From NCBI GenBank assembly GCA_902773675.1, contig CACYFN010000008.1:1-57357 (forward strand): a DNA stretch of 57,357 nucleotides, read 5' to 3'. How positions within the stretch are numbered: position 1 is the first letter of the stretch; each line of letters begins with the position of its first letter. Position numbers and translations under genes: made by a program. Of the stretch, positions 41,492 to 51,034 are shown one piece after another. The notes beneath the pieces are model-generated. The model ran no database searches, was not told where the DNA came from, and was given only the letters and a program-made list of their open reading frames with translations. Source of the DNA: an uncultured Erysipelotrichaceae bacterium (GTDB lineage Bacteria; Bacillota_I; Bacilli_A; RF39; UBA660).

Positions 41492-43151
41492 AATTTATAT
41501 TTGTTATAATTGGTAGAATTACTGGGTTACGACCAGTTTTGTTATAAATATACTCGGATAATTCATTTATTAATAATAATTTTAGTTCATTTAAATTATT
41601 ATTTTTAGATATGTTTATTGTTATTGTTTTTTGACTTACTCTTTCAATTTGTTTTAATAATTCTATATTATCTTGTATTTGGACAAATCCTCGTGTTGTA
41701 ATATTTACGTCTCCAATTAAATTATTGTTTTTAATATTAAATGTTACTATTACAATGCCATCGCTTGACATTACTTTTCTTTCTTTCATGACAGCTACTC
41801 CGATTTCACCAATTCTACTTCCATCGACATATACATCTCCAGCTTGAACATTTTTGTCTTTAGTTATTTTACCTTTATTAAGTGATAAAACATCTCCATT
41901 TTCCATTATGAAGGTATTTTCTTTTGGTATTCCACATTCAATAGCTAGATCTGCATGACTTTTAAGCATTCTATATTCTCCATGGAAAGGCATAAAGTAT
42001 TTTGGCTTAATTAATCTTAACATTAATTTTAATTCTTCTTTGTTGCCATGTCCTGATGTATGAACATCACTAATAGATGTATTAGTACATACTTTAACTC
42101 CTTGTAAATAAAGCTTATTAATAGTTTTAGATATGCTTAAAGCGTTACCTGGTATTGCAGAAGATGAGAAAATAACTAAATCATCATCTTGTATTTTAAT
42201 TTGTTTATGAGTACCATTTGCTATTCTAGAAAGTGCCGCAAGTGGCTCTCCTTGACTTCCGGTACATAATAGACATACTTTATTACCATCTAATCTATTA
42301 GCTTCTTCTGGTGTTACAAATATTTCTTTGTGTTTAATGTATCCTTCTTTTAGGGATATTTCAATATTATTTTCCATACTTCTTCCAAATATAGCAATTT
42401 TACGATTATTTCTTTTACAAGTATCTACAATATGTTTTAATCTATAAATATTAGATGCGAATGTAGCAATTATAATTCTGCCATTATGAGAAGAAATCAT
42501 ACTTGATAAAGCTTCATCAACTTTAGACTCACTAACACTCATTCCTTCATTTAGTGCATTTGTACTATCACTTAGAAGTAGGCTAACACCTTTTTCTCCA
42601 ATAGCAGCCATTTTATGTAAATTAGCAATTGGGCCAATGGGAGTTAAATCAAATTTAAAGTCACCAGTAGTTACAATTGTACCATTTGGAGTATGAATTA
42701 CTATTCCATGAGAATCGGGAATAGAGTGGGTAGTTCTAAAAAATTCTACAGACATATTTTTGAATTTTAAAATTGTATCTTCATTATATGCATATAATGT
42801 TTTATAGTTAATACCACGTTCTTCTAATTTTTTTTGAATTAATCCAACTGCTTGATTTGGTGAATATATAGCTGGTACATTTACTGTCTGTAATAAGAAT
42901 GGTATACCACCAATATGATCTTCATGACCATGGGTAATAATTAAAGCTTTTATTTTCTTTTCATTTTTCTTAAGAAATGTAAAATCAGGAATTATATAAT
43001 CTACACCAGGTAATTCTCCTGATGGAAATGTAATACCTACATCAGTAATAATTATTTCATCACCAGTCATAAAACAATACATATTTTTACCTACTTCACC
43101 AAGTCCACCTAAAGCAAATATTTTTGTATCAACGTTTTCAAATAATTTCAT
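41490..43151 (-). CDS. rnjA: Ribonuclease J
   Basis: A 553-residue metallo-beta-lactamase/beta-CASP nuclease. The metal motif is THGHEDHIGG (His74, His76, Asp78, His79). GDFKFDLTPIG, SDSTNALNEGMSVSE, FGRSMENN, CTGSQGEPLAALSRIA and DVHTSGHGNKEELKLML follow in the order of RNase J. It acts as endo- and 5'-3' exonuclease in mRNA decay and rRNA maturation. Length fits the family (about 555). RBS AAAGGAGG lies 8 nt before its ATG on the minus strand. It is divergent from ffh with back-to-back promoters. Confidence 0.96.
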   Translation of the reverse strand: MKLFENVDTKIFALGGLGEVGKNMYCFMTGDEIIITDVGITFPSGELPGVDYIIPDFTFLKKNEKKIKALIITHGHEDHIGGIPFLLQTVNVPAIYSPNQAVGLIQKKLEERGINYKTLYAYNEDTILKFKNMSVEFFRTTHSIPDSHGIVIHTPNGTIVTTGDFKFDLTPIGPIANLHKMAAIGEKGVSLLLSDSTNALNEGMSVSESKVDEALSSMISSHNGRIIIATFASNIYRLKHIVDTCKRNNRKIAIFGRSMENNIEISLKEGYIKHKEIFVTPEEANRLDGNKVCLLCTGSQGEPLAALSRIANGTHKQIKIQDDDLVIFSSSAIPGNALSISKTINKLYLQGVKVCTNTSISDVHTSGHGNKEELKLMLRLIKPKYFMPFHGEYRMLKSHADLAIECGIPKENTFIMENGDVLSLNKGKITKDKNVQAGDVYVDGSRIGEIGVAVMKERKVMSSDGIVIVTFNIKNNNLIGDVNITTRGFVQIQDNIELLKQIERVSQKTITINISKNNNLNELKLLLINELSEYIYNKTGRNPVILPIITNIN

Positions 43152-43191
43152 ATTTTTTCCTCCTTTCTTTATAAATTTAATTGACTATACA

Positions 43192-43220
43192 ATTATACTA
43201 TTATTTTTAGAATTTGTCCA
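43192..43220 (-). promoter_or_regulatory. Promoter for rnjA
   Basis: On the minus strand TGGACA (43220-43215), a 17-nt spacer and TATAAT (43197-43192). Confidence 0.8.
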
Positions 43221-43227
43221 GATTTTC

Positions 43228-43256
43228 TTTACTTTTTAGTTTGTATCTAATATAAT
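43228..43256 (+). promoter_or_regulatory. Promoter for ffh
   Basis: TTTACT (43228-43233), a 17-nt spacer, TATAAT (43251-43256). Its -35 lies only 7 nt from the -35 of the divergent rnjA promoter, so the two may compete for polymerase. Confidence 0.75.
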
Positions 43257-43273
43257 AATTAAAGGTGATTAAA

Positions 43274-44578
43274 ATGTTTGAAAGTTTAGGAGATAGATTA
43301 CAGAGCGCAGTTAATAAGATAAAAGGATATGGAAAAATTACTGAAAGTAATATTAGTGATGTTACTAGAGAAATAAGACTTGCACTTCTAGAAGCCGATG
43401 TTAACTATAAAGTTGTTAAAGAATTTATAAATAATGTAAAAGAGAAAGCTTTAGGTGAAGAAGTAGCTAAAAGCCTTAAACCAGGTGAGATGTTTGTTAA
43501 AATATTAAAAGATGAACTTGTAGAATTATTAGGTGGTAATAAAGAAGACTTATATATGAATGGAAATCCATCAATACTTATGCTTGTTGGTCTTCAAGGT
43601 AGTGGTAAAACTACTACTATTGGTAAACTTGCTTTGATGTTACGTAAAAAATATAAGAAAAAACCATTACTTGTTGCATGTGATGTGTATCGTCCTGCAG
43701 CTATTGATCAATTAAAACAAATTGGTAAGGAACTTAGTATAGAAGTATATGAAGAGGGTAAAAATAATCCTGTGGATATTGTTAAAAATGCTTTAAATTA
43801 CGCTATAGAAAATAAATATGATTATGTTTTGATAGATACTGCTGGTAGACTTCATATTGATGAAGAGTTAATGGAAGAACTTAATAATATTAATGAAGTA
43901 GTAAAACCTAATGAAATATTACTTGTTGTAGATAGTATGACTGGTCAAGATGCAGTTAATGTTATTGAAGGATTTAATAATAGATTACATTTAACAGGTG
44001 CAATTTTAACCAAGTTAGATGGTGATACTAGAGGTGGAGCTGCTTTATCTATTAGACATTTAACTAATGTACCAATTAAATTTATTGGTGTTAGTGAAAA
44101 AATGGATGGTTTGGATGAATTCTATCCAGAACGTATGGCTACTCGTATTCTTGGTATGGGAGATTTAATGACCATGATAGAAAAAGCCGAGAGCGTAATT
44201 GATGAAGATGAAGCTAAAAGAGCAGCTAAAAGAATGGAACAAGGTAAATTTGATTTAGAAGATTTCTTAAGTACAATGAAACAAATAAAGAAATTGGGAC
44301 CACTAGAAAACTTAATTAAATTAATTCCAGGTATACCAAAAGAAGCTAAAAAAATAAAAATAGATCCTAAAGATATGGCTCATATTGAAGCAATTATACT
44401 TTCAATGACACCATATGAAAGAAGACATCCTGAATGTTTAAAAGCTAGTAGAAAAATACGTATTTCTAAAGGGTGTGGAAGAAGTGTTGAAGAAGTTAAT
44501 AAATTAATTAAGCAATTTGATCAAATGAAAGTAATGATGAAGAATATGAAGAATGGAAATATGAAAATGCCTTTTTAA
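43274..44578 (+). CDS. ffh: Signal recognition particle protein Ffh
   Basis: A 434-residue SRP GTPase. The N domain is helical (LRLALLEADVNYKVVKEF-type). The G domain has GLQGSGKTTT (G1, about residues 106-115), CDVYRPAAIDQL, DTAGRLHID (G3), TKLDGDTRGG (G4) and KFIGVSEKMD. The C-terminal methionine-rich M domain binds SRP RNA through RISKGCGRSVEEVNKLIKQF and ends MKNMKNGNMKMPF. It targets nascent membrane and secreted proteins. ATG 43274 after AAAGGTG is preferred over the GTG at 43265. The SRP RNA gene was not seen in the window. Confidence 0.97.
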   Translation: MFESLGDRLQSAVNKIKGYGKITESNISDVTREIRLALLEADVNYKVVKEFINNVKEKALGEEVAKSLKPGEMFVKILKDELVELLGGNKEDLYMNGNPSILMLVGLQGSGKTTTIGKLALMLRKKYKKKPLLVACDVYRPAAIDQLKQIGKELSIEVYEEGKNNPVDIVKNALNYAIENKYDYVLIDTAGRLHIDEELMEELNNINEVVKPNEILLVVDSMTGQDAVNVIEGFNNRLHLTGAILTKLDGDTRGGAALSIRHLTNVPIKFIGVSEKMDGLDEFYPERMATRILGMGDLMTMIEKAESVIDEDEAKRAAKRMEQGKFDLEDFLSTMKQIKKLGPLENLIKLIPGIPKEAKKIKIDPKDMAHIEAIILSMTPYERRHPECLKASRKIRISKGCGRSVEEVNKLIKQFDQMKVMMKNMKNGNMKMPF

Positions 44579-44590
44579 GGTATTTTTTTT
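44565..44590 (+). terminator. Terminator overlapping the ffh stop
   Basis: AAATGCCTT pairs with AAGGTATTT (one G-T pair), then eight T residues. Confidence 0.75.
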
Positions 44591-44622
44591 TATACTTTGT
44601 AAATATTATAAATGGTGGTTTT

Positions 44623-45078
44623 ATGCGTAAGGTTATTATATTTATAATAATTGTAGTAATATCTATATTTTTTTCTTTAATAATTACTAAAGGAGAAGAA
44701 ACTGAAATGGTATTTAGTGAAAATAGTAATTATTATGATATATATATTTTAGATATAAGTAAGGAAAATATAAATACAAATAATATTATAGATTATTTTG
44801 ATGATATTAAAATACTAGAAATATATCCATATATAAATCCTATATATAAAAAATTAATAAATATTAATAGTTATTCTTTTAATACAATATTAAGTAATAA
44901 AAAAAATATTAGTTTATTTACTAGTGAGTATTTAAAAAAATTAGAAGATAATAATTTAAAAGAAGAAATAGTTAAATATAGAATTAATGGTATTAAAATA
45001 AATAAAATTAAAGTATATGCTTCTAATAATAGTATGAATTATATAATAAATAATTATAATATAAAAATAGTTAAATAA
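44623..45078 (+). CDS. Hypothetical membrane-anchored small protein
   Basis: A 151-residue protein with one N-terminal hydrophobic segment (KVIIFIIIVVISIFFSLIIT, about residues 3-22) acting as signal or anchor. The rest is an Asn/Ile/Lys-rich domain with no known motif (YYDIYILDISKENINTNNIIDYFDDIKILEIYPYINPIYKK). It is probably exported. Start ATG follows GGTGG. A strong terminator follows it. Function unknown. Confidence 0.5.
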   Translation: MRKVIIFIIIVVISIFFSLIITKGEETEMVFSENSNYYDIYILDISKENINTNNIIDYFDDIKILEIYPYINPIYKKLININSYSFNTILSNKKNISLFTSEYLKKLEDNNLKEEIVKYRINGIKINKIKVYASNNSMNYIINNYNIKIVK

Positions 45079-45113
45079 TGTTATTTTTTAGTAGAAAAAT
45101 AACATTATTTTTG
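45077..45113 (+). terminator. Terminator after the small membrane-anchored protein
   Basis: AATGTTATTTTT pairs with AAAAATAACATT across a six-base loop, followed by ATTTTT. Confidence 0.85.
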
Positions 45114-45145
45114 TTATACTATATATAGAAGATAGAGGTGTATCT

Positions 45146-45327
45146 ATGATGAAGTAATAGAATGTGAAGAAATAAATAATACTTCAAAAGATAAGATAGT
45201 AGTAAATGTTGAAAATACATTAAGCTATATATCATGGGCAATAATTATAATAAGTGGTGTTATAGTTATATTAGGATGTTCTATACTAGGATATAACTTT
45301 TATAAATCAAGAAAGGAAAGAAAATGA
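45146..45327 (+). pseudogene. Small single-helix membrane protein with a frameshift at its start
   Basis: GAGGTG at 45135 and ATG-ATG at 45146 give only MMK before a stop. One base over, the frame reads EVIECEEINNTSKDKIVVNVENTLSYISWAIIIISGVIVILGCSILGYNFYKSRKERK to TGA 45325-45327, but that frame has no start codon. A one-base change just after the ATG would join them into a protein of about 60 residues with one membrane helix and a basic tail. The rest of the gap to 45382 holds a weak hairpin and the priA RBS. Confidence 0.4.
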
Positions 45328-45382
45328 TTCTTTTCTTTTATTTTTACTTATGTTATAATGTGTTTGTAATTAGGAGGTACTT

Positions 45383-47542
45383 ATGAAGATAGATGTTTTA
45401 GTTGAATTGAAGGCTAAGGGTATTGATTCTACATTTACGTATTTAGTGCCTAAGGAAATGAAAGATAATATTAAAATTGGTATTAGAGTTATTGTACCTT
45501 TTGGTAATCAGAAATTAGAAGGATTTGTACTTAGTATTAATAATAATGATGTTGATTATAAGTTAAAAAATATTATAGATATTATAGATAATGAACCTGT
45601 TTTAACTAGTGAAATGTTAGAACTTGGTAAATATATTAGTAAGAAAACATTATGTAATTTAATTAGTGCTTATCAAACTATGTTACCTAGAGCTTTAAAG
45701 GCTAAAAATGGATTTATTGTTAATAAGAAGTATGTTACTTATTTAAAATTAGTTGATAATGATTATATTCCTAAAAATGATAAACAAAAAGAAATAATAG
45801 AAAAGTTAAAAAATGGATATAAATTAAAAAGTGAAATGGTTAATATTTCTTTATCAGGAGTAAAAACTTTAATTAAAAATAATGTTATTACTGAAGAGAA
45901 GAAAGAATTATATCGTATTAATGATGAAGAAAATATTGAAGAATGTAAAATAAAATTAAATGAAGAACAATCTAATGTTGTTAATAGAGTTCTTGAGTGT
46001 AAGAATACATTTAAACCATTTTTACTTCATGGAGTTACTGGTAGTGGTAAAACTGAAGTATATATGCATATTATAAATGAAGTTATTAAAGATGGTAAAG
46101 AAGTTATAGTATTAGTTCCAGAAATTAGTTTAACTCCACAATTAGTTAATAATTTTAAAAAAAGATTTGGTAATAAAATAGCTATTTTACATAGTGGACT
46201 TTCTGATGGGGAAAAATATGATGAATGGAGAAAGATAATAAATAAGGATGTTTCTATTGCGATAGGTGCTCGTAGTTGTATTTTTGCTCCTTTCTTAAAT
46301 ATTGGTATGATTATTATTGATGAAGAACATACTGATACTTATAAGCAAGAAAGTAATCCTAAGTATAATGCAATTGATATTGCTTTAAAGAGAGCTAAAA
46401 CATATAATTGTCCTGTAATATTAGGAAGTGCTACTCCTTCTATTGAAAGTTATACTAGAGCTAAGAGTAATATTTATGAATTATTAGTTATGAAGAAAAG
46501 GGTAAATAATATGTTACCAGATGTTAAACTAATTGATATGAAAAATGAAATAAGAAAAGGTAATAGTTTATTTTCGGAAGATTTAAGTAAATCTATTAAT
46601 AATTGTTTAAGTAAGAATGAACAAGTAATATTACTACTTAATAGAAGAGGTTATTCTACTATTATAAGTTGTAAGAATTGTGGTTATATAGTAAAGTGTC
46701 CTAATTGTGATATACCTTTAACTTATCATAAATCTACTAATAAGATGAATTGTCATTATTGTAATTATTCTACTTATAAACCATTAGAATGTCCTGAATG
46801 TAAGAGTAAGAGTATTAATAGTTTAGGGTTAGGTACTGAAAAATTAGAAGAGGAAGTAAGATCTAAATTTGGTTGTAGAGTAGTTAGAATGGATGTTGAT
46901 ACTACTAGTAGAAAAGGGAGTCATGAAAAAATTATAAATGATTTTAAAAATAAAAAATATGATATTTTAATTGGTACACAGATGATATCTAAAGGTCTTG
47001 ATTTTGAGGATGTTACTTTAGTGGGAGTTATTAATGGTGATGCTAGTTTAAATATTCCTGATTATAGAAGTAGTGAAAGAACTTTTGATCTTTTAAATCA
47101 AGTAGCTGGTAGAAGTGGAAGATCTAAAAAAGGTGGTATTGTAATAATACAAGGATTTAATATAGATCACTATAGTATTGTTATGGCTAGTCATCATGAT
47201 TATATAGGTTTTTATAATGAAGAGATGAATTTAAGAAAGATACTTAAATATCCTCCTTATTATAATTTAACTTTAATTAGAATTAAGGGTAAAAATTATA
47301 ATGATGTTTATAATGAAAGTAATAAGATATTTAGTTATTTAAAGAATAATACCGATAATGTAATAATATTAGGACCATCTAATAGTAATTTACCTAAGAT
47401 TAATAATATATATAATATGCAGGTAATACTTAAATATAAGAATACTAATTTAATTATGGATAAATTAATATTTATAAATGATAAGTATAAAAAGAATAAT
47501 AAGATTAATATTGATATTGACATAAATCCTAAAAATTTATAG
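45383..47542 (+). CDS. priA: Primosomal replication restart helicase PriA
   Basis: A 719-residue SF2 helicase. The N-terminal DNA-binding domain begins KIDVLVELKAKGIDSTFTYLVP. Helicase motifs are GVTGSGKTEVY (Walker A, about residues 216-226), IIIDEEHTD (DEEH box), ILGSATPSIES, and further on GTQMISKGLDFEDVTLVG and QVAGRSGR. Between them lies the zinc module CKNCGYIVKCPNCDIPLTYH...CHYCNY...CPECKS with eight cysteines. It reloads the replisome at stalled forks. Length is slightly below the Bacillus enzyme (about 800). Confidence 0.95.
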   Translation: MKIDVLVELKAKGIDSTFTYLVPKEMKDNIKIGIRVIVPFGNQKLEGFVLSINNNDVDYKLKNIIDIIDNEPVLTSEMLELGKYISKKTLCNLISAYQTMLPRALKAKNGFIVNKKYVTYLKLVDNDYIPKNDKQKEIIEKLKNGYKLKSEMVNISLSGVKTLIKNNVITEEKKELYRINDEENIEECKIKLNEEQSNVVNRVLECKNTFKPFLLHGVTGSGKTEVYMHIINEVIKDGKEVIVLVPEISLTPQLVNNFKKRFGNKIAILHSGLSDGEKYDEWRKIINKDVSIAIGARSCIFAPFLNIGMIIIDEEHTDTYKQESNPKYNAIDIALKRAKTYNCPVILGSATPSIESYTRAKSNIYELLVMKKRVNNMLPDVKLIDMKNEIRKGNSLFSEDLSKSINNCLSKNEQVILLLNRRGYSTIISCKNCGYIVKCPNCDIPLTYHKSTNKMNCHYCNYSTYKPLECPECKSKSINSLGLGTEKLEEEVRSKFGCRVVRMDVDTTSRKGSHEKIINDFKNKKYDILIGTQMISKGLDFEDVTLVGVINGDASLNIPDYRSSERTFDLLNQVAGRSGRSKKGGIVIIQGFNIDHYSIVMASHHDYIGFYNEEMNLRKILKYPPYYNLTLIRIKGKNYNDVYNESNKIFSYLKNNTDNVIILGPSNSNLPKINNIYNMQVILKYKNTNLIMDKLIFINDKYKKNNKINIDIDINPKNL

Positions 47543-47572
47543 AATATTTGTACATCTGATGGGAATGGTTTT

Positions 47573-48736
47573 ATGGAAAGTAAAAAATATCAATTAATTC
47601 AAGCGTATAAGAATAATAATTTTAATGAATATTTAAGACTTATAGATGAATGTTTGGATAAAGGATATTGGTTTGAATATGATACTATATTTAGTTATGC
47701 TAAAGTATTAAGAAAAATGAGAAAGTTTGATCAAGCTTATAAGATTTTAAAATCATTAGAAAAACAAGTTAATGATTATAAGATTGCTGAAGATTTATGC
47801 AGGGAATACATTCATTGCTATAAACCTATGGATGCTTATAGATTATATCAATTAAAGAAAAAAGAATTTAAAAATCATTATTTGATAATTAAGATATATA
47901 TGCTTCAAGGTAAAATAGAAGAAGCTAAATATTTGATAGAATATTTAAAAGATAATGGATTGATTGATGAAAATGATGAAATAATTAGAAATTATCAATT
48001 ATATATTAATAATTATTTTAAACATCATTCATTTATTGAAACAGAATATTCAAGTTTTATAAATAATGGTGATAAATTAAAAGAAGGATATGTTGTTTAT
48101 TTAAAGGATAGTCCAGTATGTTTACTAAGTAATTATAATGATAATATGGCAAATAGAAGACCATATTTAATATGGAAAATAGAGGATAATAAAGTTTATA
48201 TGTTTCCAATGAATACTAAATGTGGAAGAAAAGATTATATATTATCTAAAGATAAGTATCATAATAGTTTTCAAGATAGAACAATTAAAGATTCTATTTG
48301 TATTACAGATTTAGATAATATTTTAACTGTAAATGATAAATTATATGATGAAGATTATAGATTAATTATTGATAGAGCTTTTAAAACTCTTTATTTTGGA
48401 GATCAATTACAATTAGATGAATCATTAGAATTTATGAAATATTTTGTTGGTGATATTAATAAATATGATATTATTGAAGTAATTGATGCTCTTACTAGAG
48501 AAATAAAATTTTATTTAGTTATAGATAATGAAAATGATATTTTTAAATGTTTAAAAGTAAGTATAAATGAAAATAAGATTATTGATTATAATATAAAGAT
48601 ATTTAATGGTTATAAAGGAATATTTGATGTTATAAAAATATATGATTATGAAAGAGATAATTATATTAATCAAATGAAAGAAAATGGTTTCAAATTAGAT
48701 CCTGAAAAAGTTATATCTAAAAAAAGTATAAATTAA
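47573..48736 (+). CDS. Hypothetical TPR-like protein with C-terminal beta domain
   Basis: A 387-residue cytoplasmic protein. The first 150 residues form helix pairs typical of tetratricopeptide-like repeats (YLRLIDECLDKGYWFEYDTIFSYAKVLRKM, FDQAYKILKSLEKQ, CREYIHCYKPMDAYRLYQL, YMLQGKIEEAKYLI). The middle (KEGYVVYLKDSPVCLLSN... RRPYLIWKIEDNKVYMFPMNTK) has the look of a small SH3-barrel, somewhat like the PemK/MazF fold, but the match is weak. The last 100 residues are unassigned. It lies between priA and an aquaporin with no coupling to either. Confidence 0.45.
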   Translation: MESKKYQLIQAYKNNNFNEYLRLIDECLDKGYWFEYDTIFSYAKVLRKMRKFDQAYKILKSLEKQVNDYKIAEDLCREYIHCYKPMDAYRLYQLKKKEFKNHYLIIKIYMLQGKIEEAKYLIEYLKDNGLIDENDEIIRNYQLYINNYFKHHSFIETEYSSFINNGDKLKEGYVVYLKDSPVCLLSNYNDNMANRRPYLIWKIEDNKVYMFPMNTKCGRKDYILSKDKYHNSFQDRTIKDSICITDLDNILTVNDKLYDEDYRLIIDRAFKTLYFGDQLQLDESLEFMKYFVGDINKYDIIEVIDALTREIKFYLVIDNENDIFKCLKVSINENKIIDYNIKIFNGYKGIFDVIKIYDYERDNYINQMKENGFKLDPEKVISKKSIN

Positions 48737-48774
48737 AGAAATATATGGTATAATTGAATTGGATAGGAGGACTT

Positions 48775-49446
48775 ATGAAAAAATATATTTGTGAATTTAT
48801 TGGTACTTTAGTACTAGTATTATTTGGCTGTGGTACAGCTGTACTAACTGAAGCTGATATAGTGGCTACATCTTTAGCATTTGGTTTATCTATTGTAGCT
48901 TTAGTTTATGTTATAGGAGGTATTTCAGGATGTCATGTAAATCCTGCTGTATCTTTTGCAATGTTTTTAGATAAACGTTTAAGTGGTAGTGATTTAATTA
49001 AATATATCATTGCTCAAATACTGGGTGCTATTGCTGGTGCTGGAATTCTTGCTTTAATTATTAATAGTATATTTAAATTAGGTGATTATACTGTTACAGG
49101 ACTTGGCCAAAATGCATTTGGTAAATATAACATTAGTATGTTAGGGGCATTTATAGTTGAAGCAATACTTACTTTTGTATTTATTTTTACTATTTTAGGT
49201 GTTACAAAGGATAAGAAAAAGGATAGTGTTTCTGGTATAGTAATTGGTTTAACTTTAACTTTTGTACATTTATTTGGTATTAAGTTAACTGGTACTTCAG
49301 TTAATCCTGCTAGAAGTTTAGGACCTGCATTACTTCTTGGAGGAGATGCTTTAAAACAAGTTTGGGTATTTATATGCGCTCCAATGTTTGGATCTGCTTT
49401 AGCTTATTTTGCCTATAAGTTTTTAAGTAATGAAAAATCTAAATAA
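48775..49446 (+). CDS. Aquaporin (MIP family, AqpZ-like)
   Basis: A 223-residue protein with six membrane helices and both NPA loops: GCHVNPAVSF (NPA at 56-58) and GTSVNPARSLGPAL (NPA near 178-180). The second half-loop Arg after NPA, and narrow-pore type residues around the start of helix 5 (VHLFG), suggest a water-selective channel of the AqpZ type rather than GlpF, which would have an Asp after the second NPAR. The start at 48775 follows AGGAGG by 4 nt; TATAAT at 48749 may be its -10. Confidence 0.9.
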   Translation: MKKYICEFIGTLVLVLFGCGTAVLTEADIVATSLAFGLSIVALVYVIGGISGCHVNPAVSFAMFLDKRLSGSDLIKYIIAQILGAIAGAGILALIINSIFKLGDYTVTGLGQNAFGKYNISMLGAFIVEAILTFVFIFTILGVTKDKKKDSVSGIVIGLTLTFVHLFGIKLTGTSVNPARSLGPALLLGGDALKQVWVFICAPMFGSALAYFAYKFLSNEKSK

Positions 49447-49603
49447 GTATATAATTATTATGTTTATTCTAATAATAGTTGCTGAAGTATTAATTAGGAT
49501 AAAAAATGATATATGTAATATTATTGGTATTATTTTATTACCAATAATAATTATAGTAGGTTTTATATTAATTTATAGTGATAAAAAACAGAATCGTAAA
49601 TGA
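49430..49603 (+). CDS. Small two-helix membrane protein
   Basis: ATG at 49430 overlaps the end of the aquaporin gene by 17 nt. The 57-residue product starts KNLNKYIIIMFILIIVAEVLIRIKN, then DICN and IIGIILLPIIIIVGFILIYSDKKQNRK: two membrane helices with basic ends. It has a weak RBS but may be coupled to aquaporin translation. It fills the gap exactly up to a terminator. No family known. Confidence 0.5.
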   Translation: MKNLNKYIIIMFILIIVAEVLIRIKNDICNIIGIILLPIIIIVGFILIYSDKKQNRK

Positions 49604-49615
49604 TTCTGTTTTATT
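49587..49615. terminator. Bidirectional terminator
   Basis: AACAGAATC (49587-49595) pairs with GATTCTGTT (49602-49610), with A-rich and T-rich flanks, between converging genes. Confidence 0.85.
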
Positions 49616-50466
49616 TATAATTGTAATTTTAAGTTTTCTAAATTTTGATTTTGTAAACTTATATAATCATATTTGTCTTTTTCATCATCATCTAGATTAG
49701 ATAATGTGTGTAGTTCTATTAATTGTACATCTGTTCCATCTGTTAGTGTTTTTATAGTGTTATTAGCTTCTTCACCTTTCATTAGGTAAATATATTTAAC
49801 TGTTCCATTATTAATTAAGTTTCTAGCGGTTGCAATATCTTTATTGGTAAGTTCTTCTGTTTCTTCTAATGATATTACATCAATTCCATATTTTTTTAAG
49901 TATAGAAACATATTATTACTTACAATGATAGTTGTATGAGTATTTTTAAATGTATTTCTGTATTTAGCGTCCATGGCTGTTAAATCTATTTTTAATTCTT
50001 CATAATTATTTTCTATTTCTTTTACTAAATAGGATGTTTTAATATACTCTTTAAATCCTTTTTTAATATTATTAGCTATTGTTAGTAAATTATTTGGATC
50101 TAACCAAAATTCTTCATTATAATATTCATATGTTAAATCATTAGTGACATCTATTATTTTTAAATTTTTAGTATTTTTTCTCATTGTTCTTACATAATTT
50201 TTTTCTTTTGATTGTCCATTAAATATAAACATATCAGTATTACTATATTCTTTTAGTAATATATCAGTTACTTCATAATTATTAACATCTATTCCATTTG
50301 GATAAATACTTTTAATATTACTATGTTTACCATATAATCTATTTACAACATATTCAATAGGATAAGTTGTTGTATAGATGGTTATATCTTCCATAGAATC
50401 ACTTTTAAAACATCCTGATAAACTTAAAAATGTTATTATTATAAATAATTTAAATATCTTCTTCAT
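49615..50466 (-). CDS. ZnuA-like metal-binding lipoprotein lacking the metal ligands
   Basis: A 283-residue lipoprotein: signal peptide and lipobox LSGC (Cys19). The fold markers of cluster A-I metal-binding proteins (ZnuA/AdcA/MntC) are present: IYTTTYPIEYVVNRLYG, YPNGIDVNNYEVTDILLKEYSNTDMFIFNG, FWLDPNNLLTIANNI, MFLYLKKYGIDVISLEE and LTNKDIATARNLINNG. The metal histidines are gone: GxDPHxYE reads GIDVNNYE, H-VWLDP reads EEFWLDP, and the third His is Asn in VSNNMFLYL. So ordinary Zn/Mn binding is unlikely. No ABC partner genes are adjacent. It may have been recruited for another ligand or for adhesion. Confidence 0.7.
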   Translation of the reverse strand: MKKIFKLFIIITFLSLSGCFKSDSMEDITIYTTTYPIEYVVNRLYGKHSNIKSIYPNGIDVNNYEVTDILLKEYSNTDMFIFNGQSKEKNYVRTMRKNTKNLKIIDVTNDLTYEYYNEEFWLDPNNLLTIANNIKKGFKEYIKTSYLVKEIENNYEELKIDLTAMDAKYRNTFKNTHTTIIVSNNMFLYLKKYGIDVISLEETEELTNKDIATARNLINNGTVKYIYLMKGEEANNTIKTLTDGTDVQLIELHTLSNLDDDEKDKYDYISLQNQNLENLKLQL

Positions 50467-50531
50467 ATTTGCTCCTTTACAATAATTATTATACTAGAAA
50501 ATAAAAAAAAAGTATAGATTAAATTATGTTA

Positions 50532-50560
50532 TTGATGTTATTTAAAATTTATTATATAAT
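50532..50560 (+). promoter_or_regulatory. Promoter for the lipoprotein operon
   Basis: TTGATG (50532-50537), a 17-nt spacer, TATAAT (50555-50560). AAGGAGG and ATG 50584 follow. Confidence 0.75.
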
Positions 50561-50583
50561 TGTATAAATAGAGTAAGGAGGAG

Positions 50584-51015
50584 ATGAAGAAAAAATTATT
50601 ACTGGTAGCTATTTTGTTGTTAATAGTAACAGGATGTGGTAAAGAGGTGAATAAATTGGAAAATAATAATATAAATAATTCAGTGGTACAAAATTATGAA
50701 AATGTAAATTGGGGTACAATTGAACCTATTAAGTTTATGAGTAATGGAATGGAGCTTACTATTAATTTTTATGGAACATATAGTTATGTAACTAAATCTA
50801 ATTTAACAGAAGACGAAGTTAGAAATACTTTTGTTAATGGGCTTAATGGTTACATTAATAGTTTAAGTGATATTGATTATTATAATATAACATCATCTAT
50901 TGATAAAAATGAATTATTATCAAATGTTAATAATAATAATTATATTATATTTTCAGATGTTACTATAACTGGCAAATTGACTCAAGAATCATTGGAAAAG
51001 ATTAATAGTTATTAG
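50584..51015 (+). CDS. Small lipoprotein
   Basis: A 143-residue protein with signal peptide and lipobox VTGCG (Cys18). The mature part has an Asn-rich linker, then a domain with WGTIEPIKFMSNGMELTINFYGTYSYVTKSNLTEDEVRNTFVNGL and LTQESLEKINSY. It looks like a compact alpha/beta fold of no known family. AAGGAGGAG precedes the ATG and a promoter lies upstream. First of three consecutive secreted or membrane protein genes. Confidence 0.6.
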   Translation: MKKKLLLVAILLLIVTGCGKEVNKLENNNINNSVVQNYENVNWGTIEPIKFMSNGMELTINFYGTYSYVTKSNLTEDEVRNTFVNGLNGYINSLSDIDYYNITSSIDKNELLSNVNNNNYIIFSDVTITGKLTQESLEKINSY

Positions 51016-51034
51016 ATAAAAAGGAGTGTATTGT

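Noticed and set aside
43152-43264. Riboswitch or structured leader upstream of ffh or rnjA
   Set aside because: The 113-bp gap is fully taken by two back-to-back promoters and ribosome binding sites; no conserved fold is seen.
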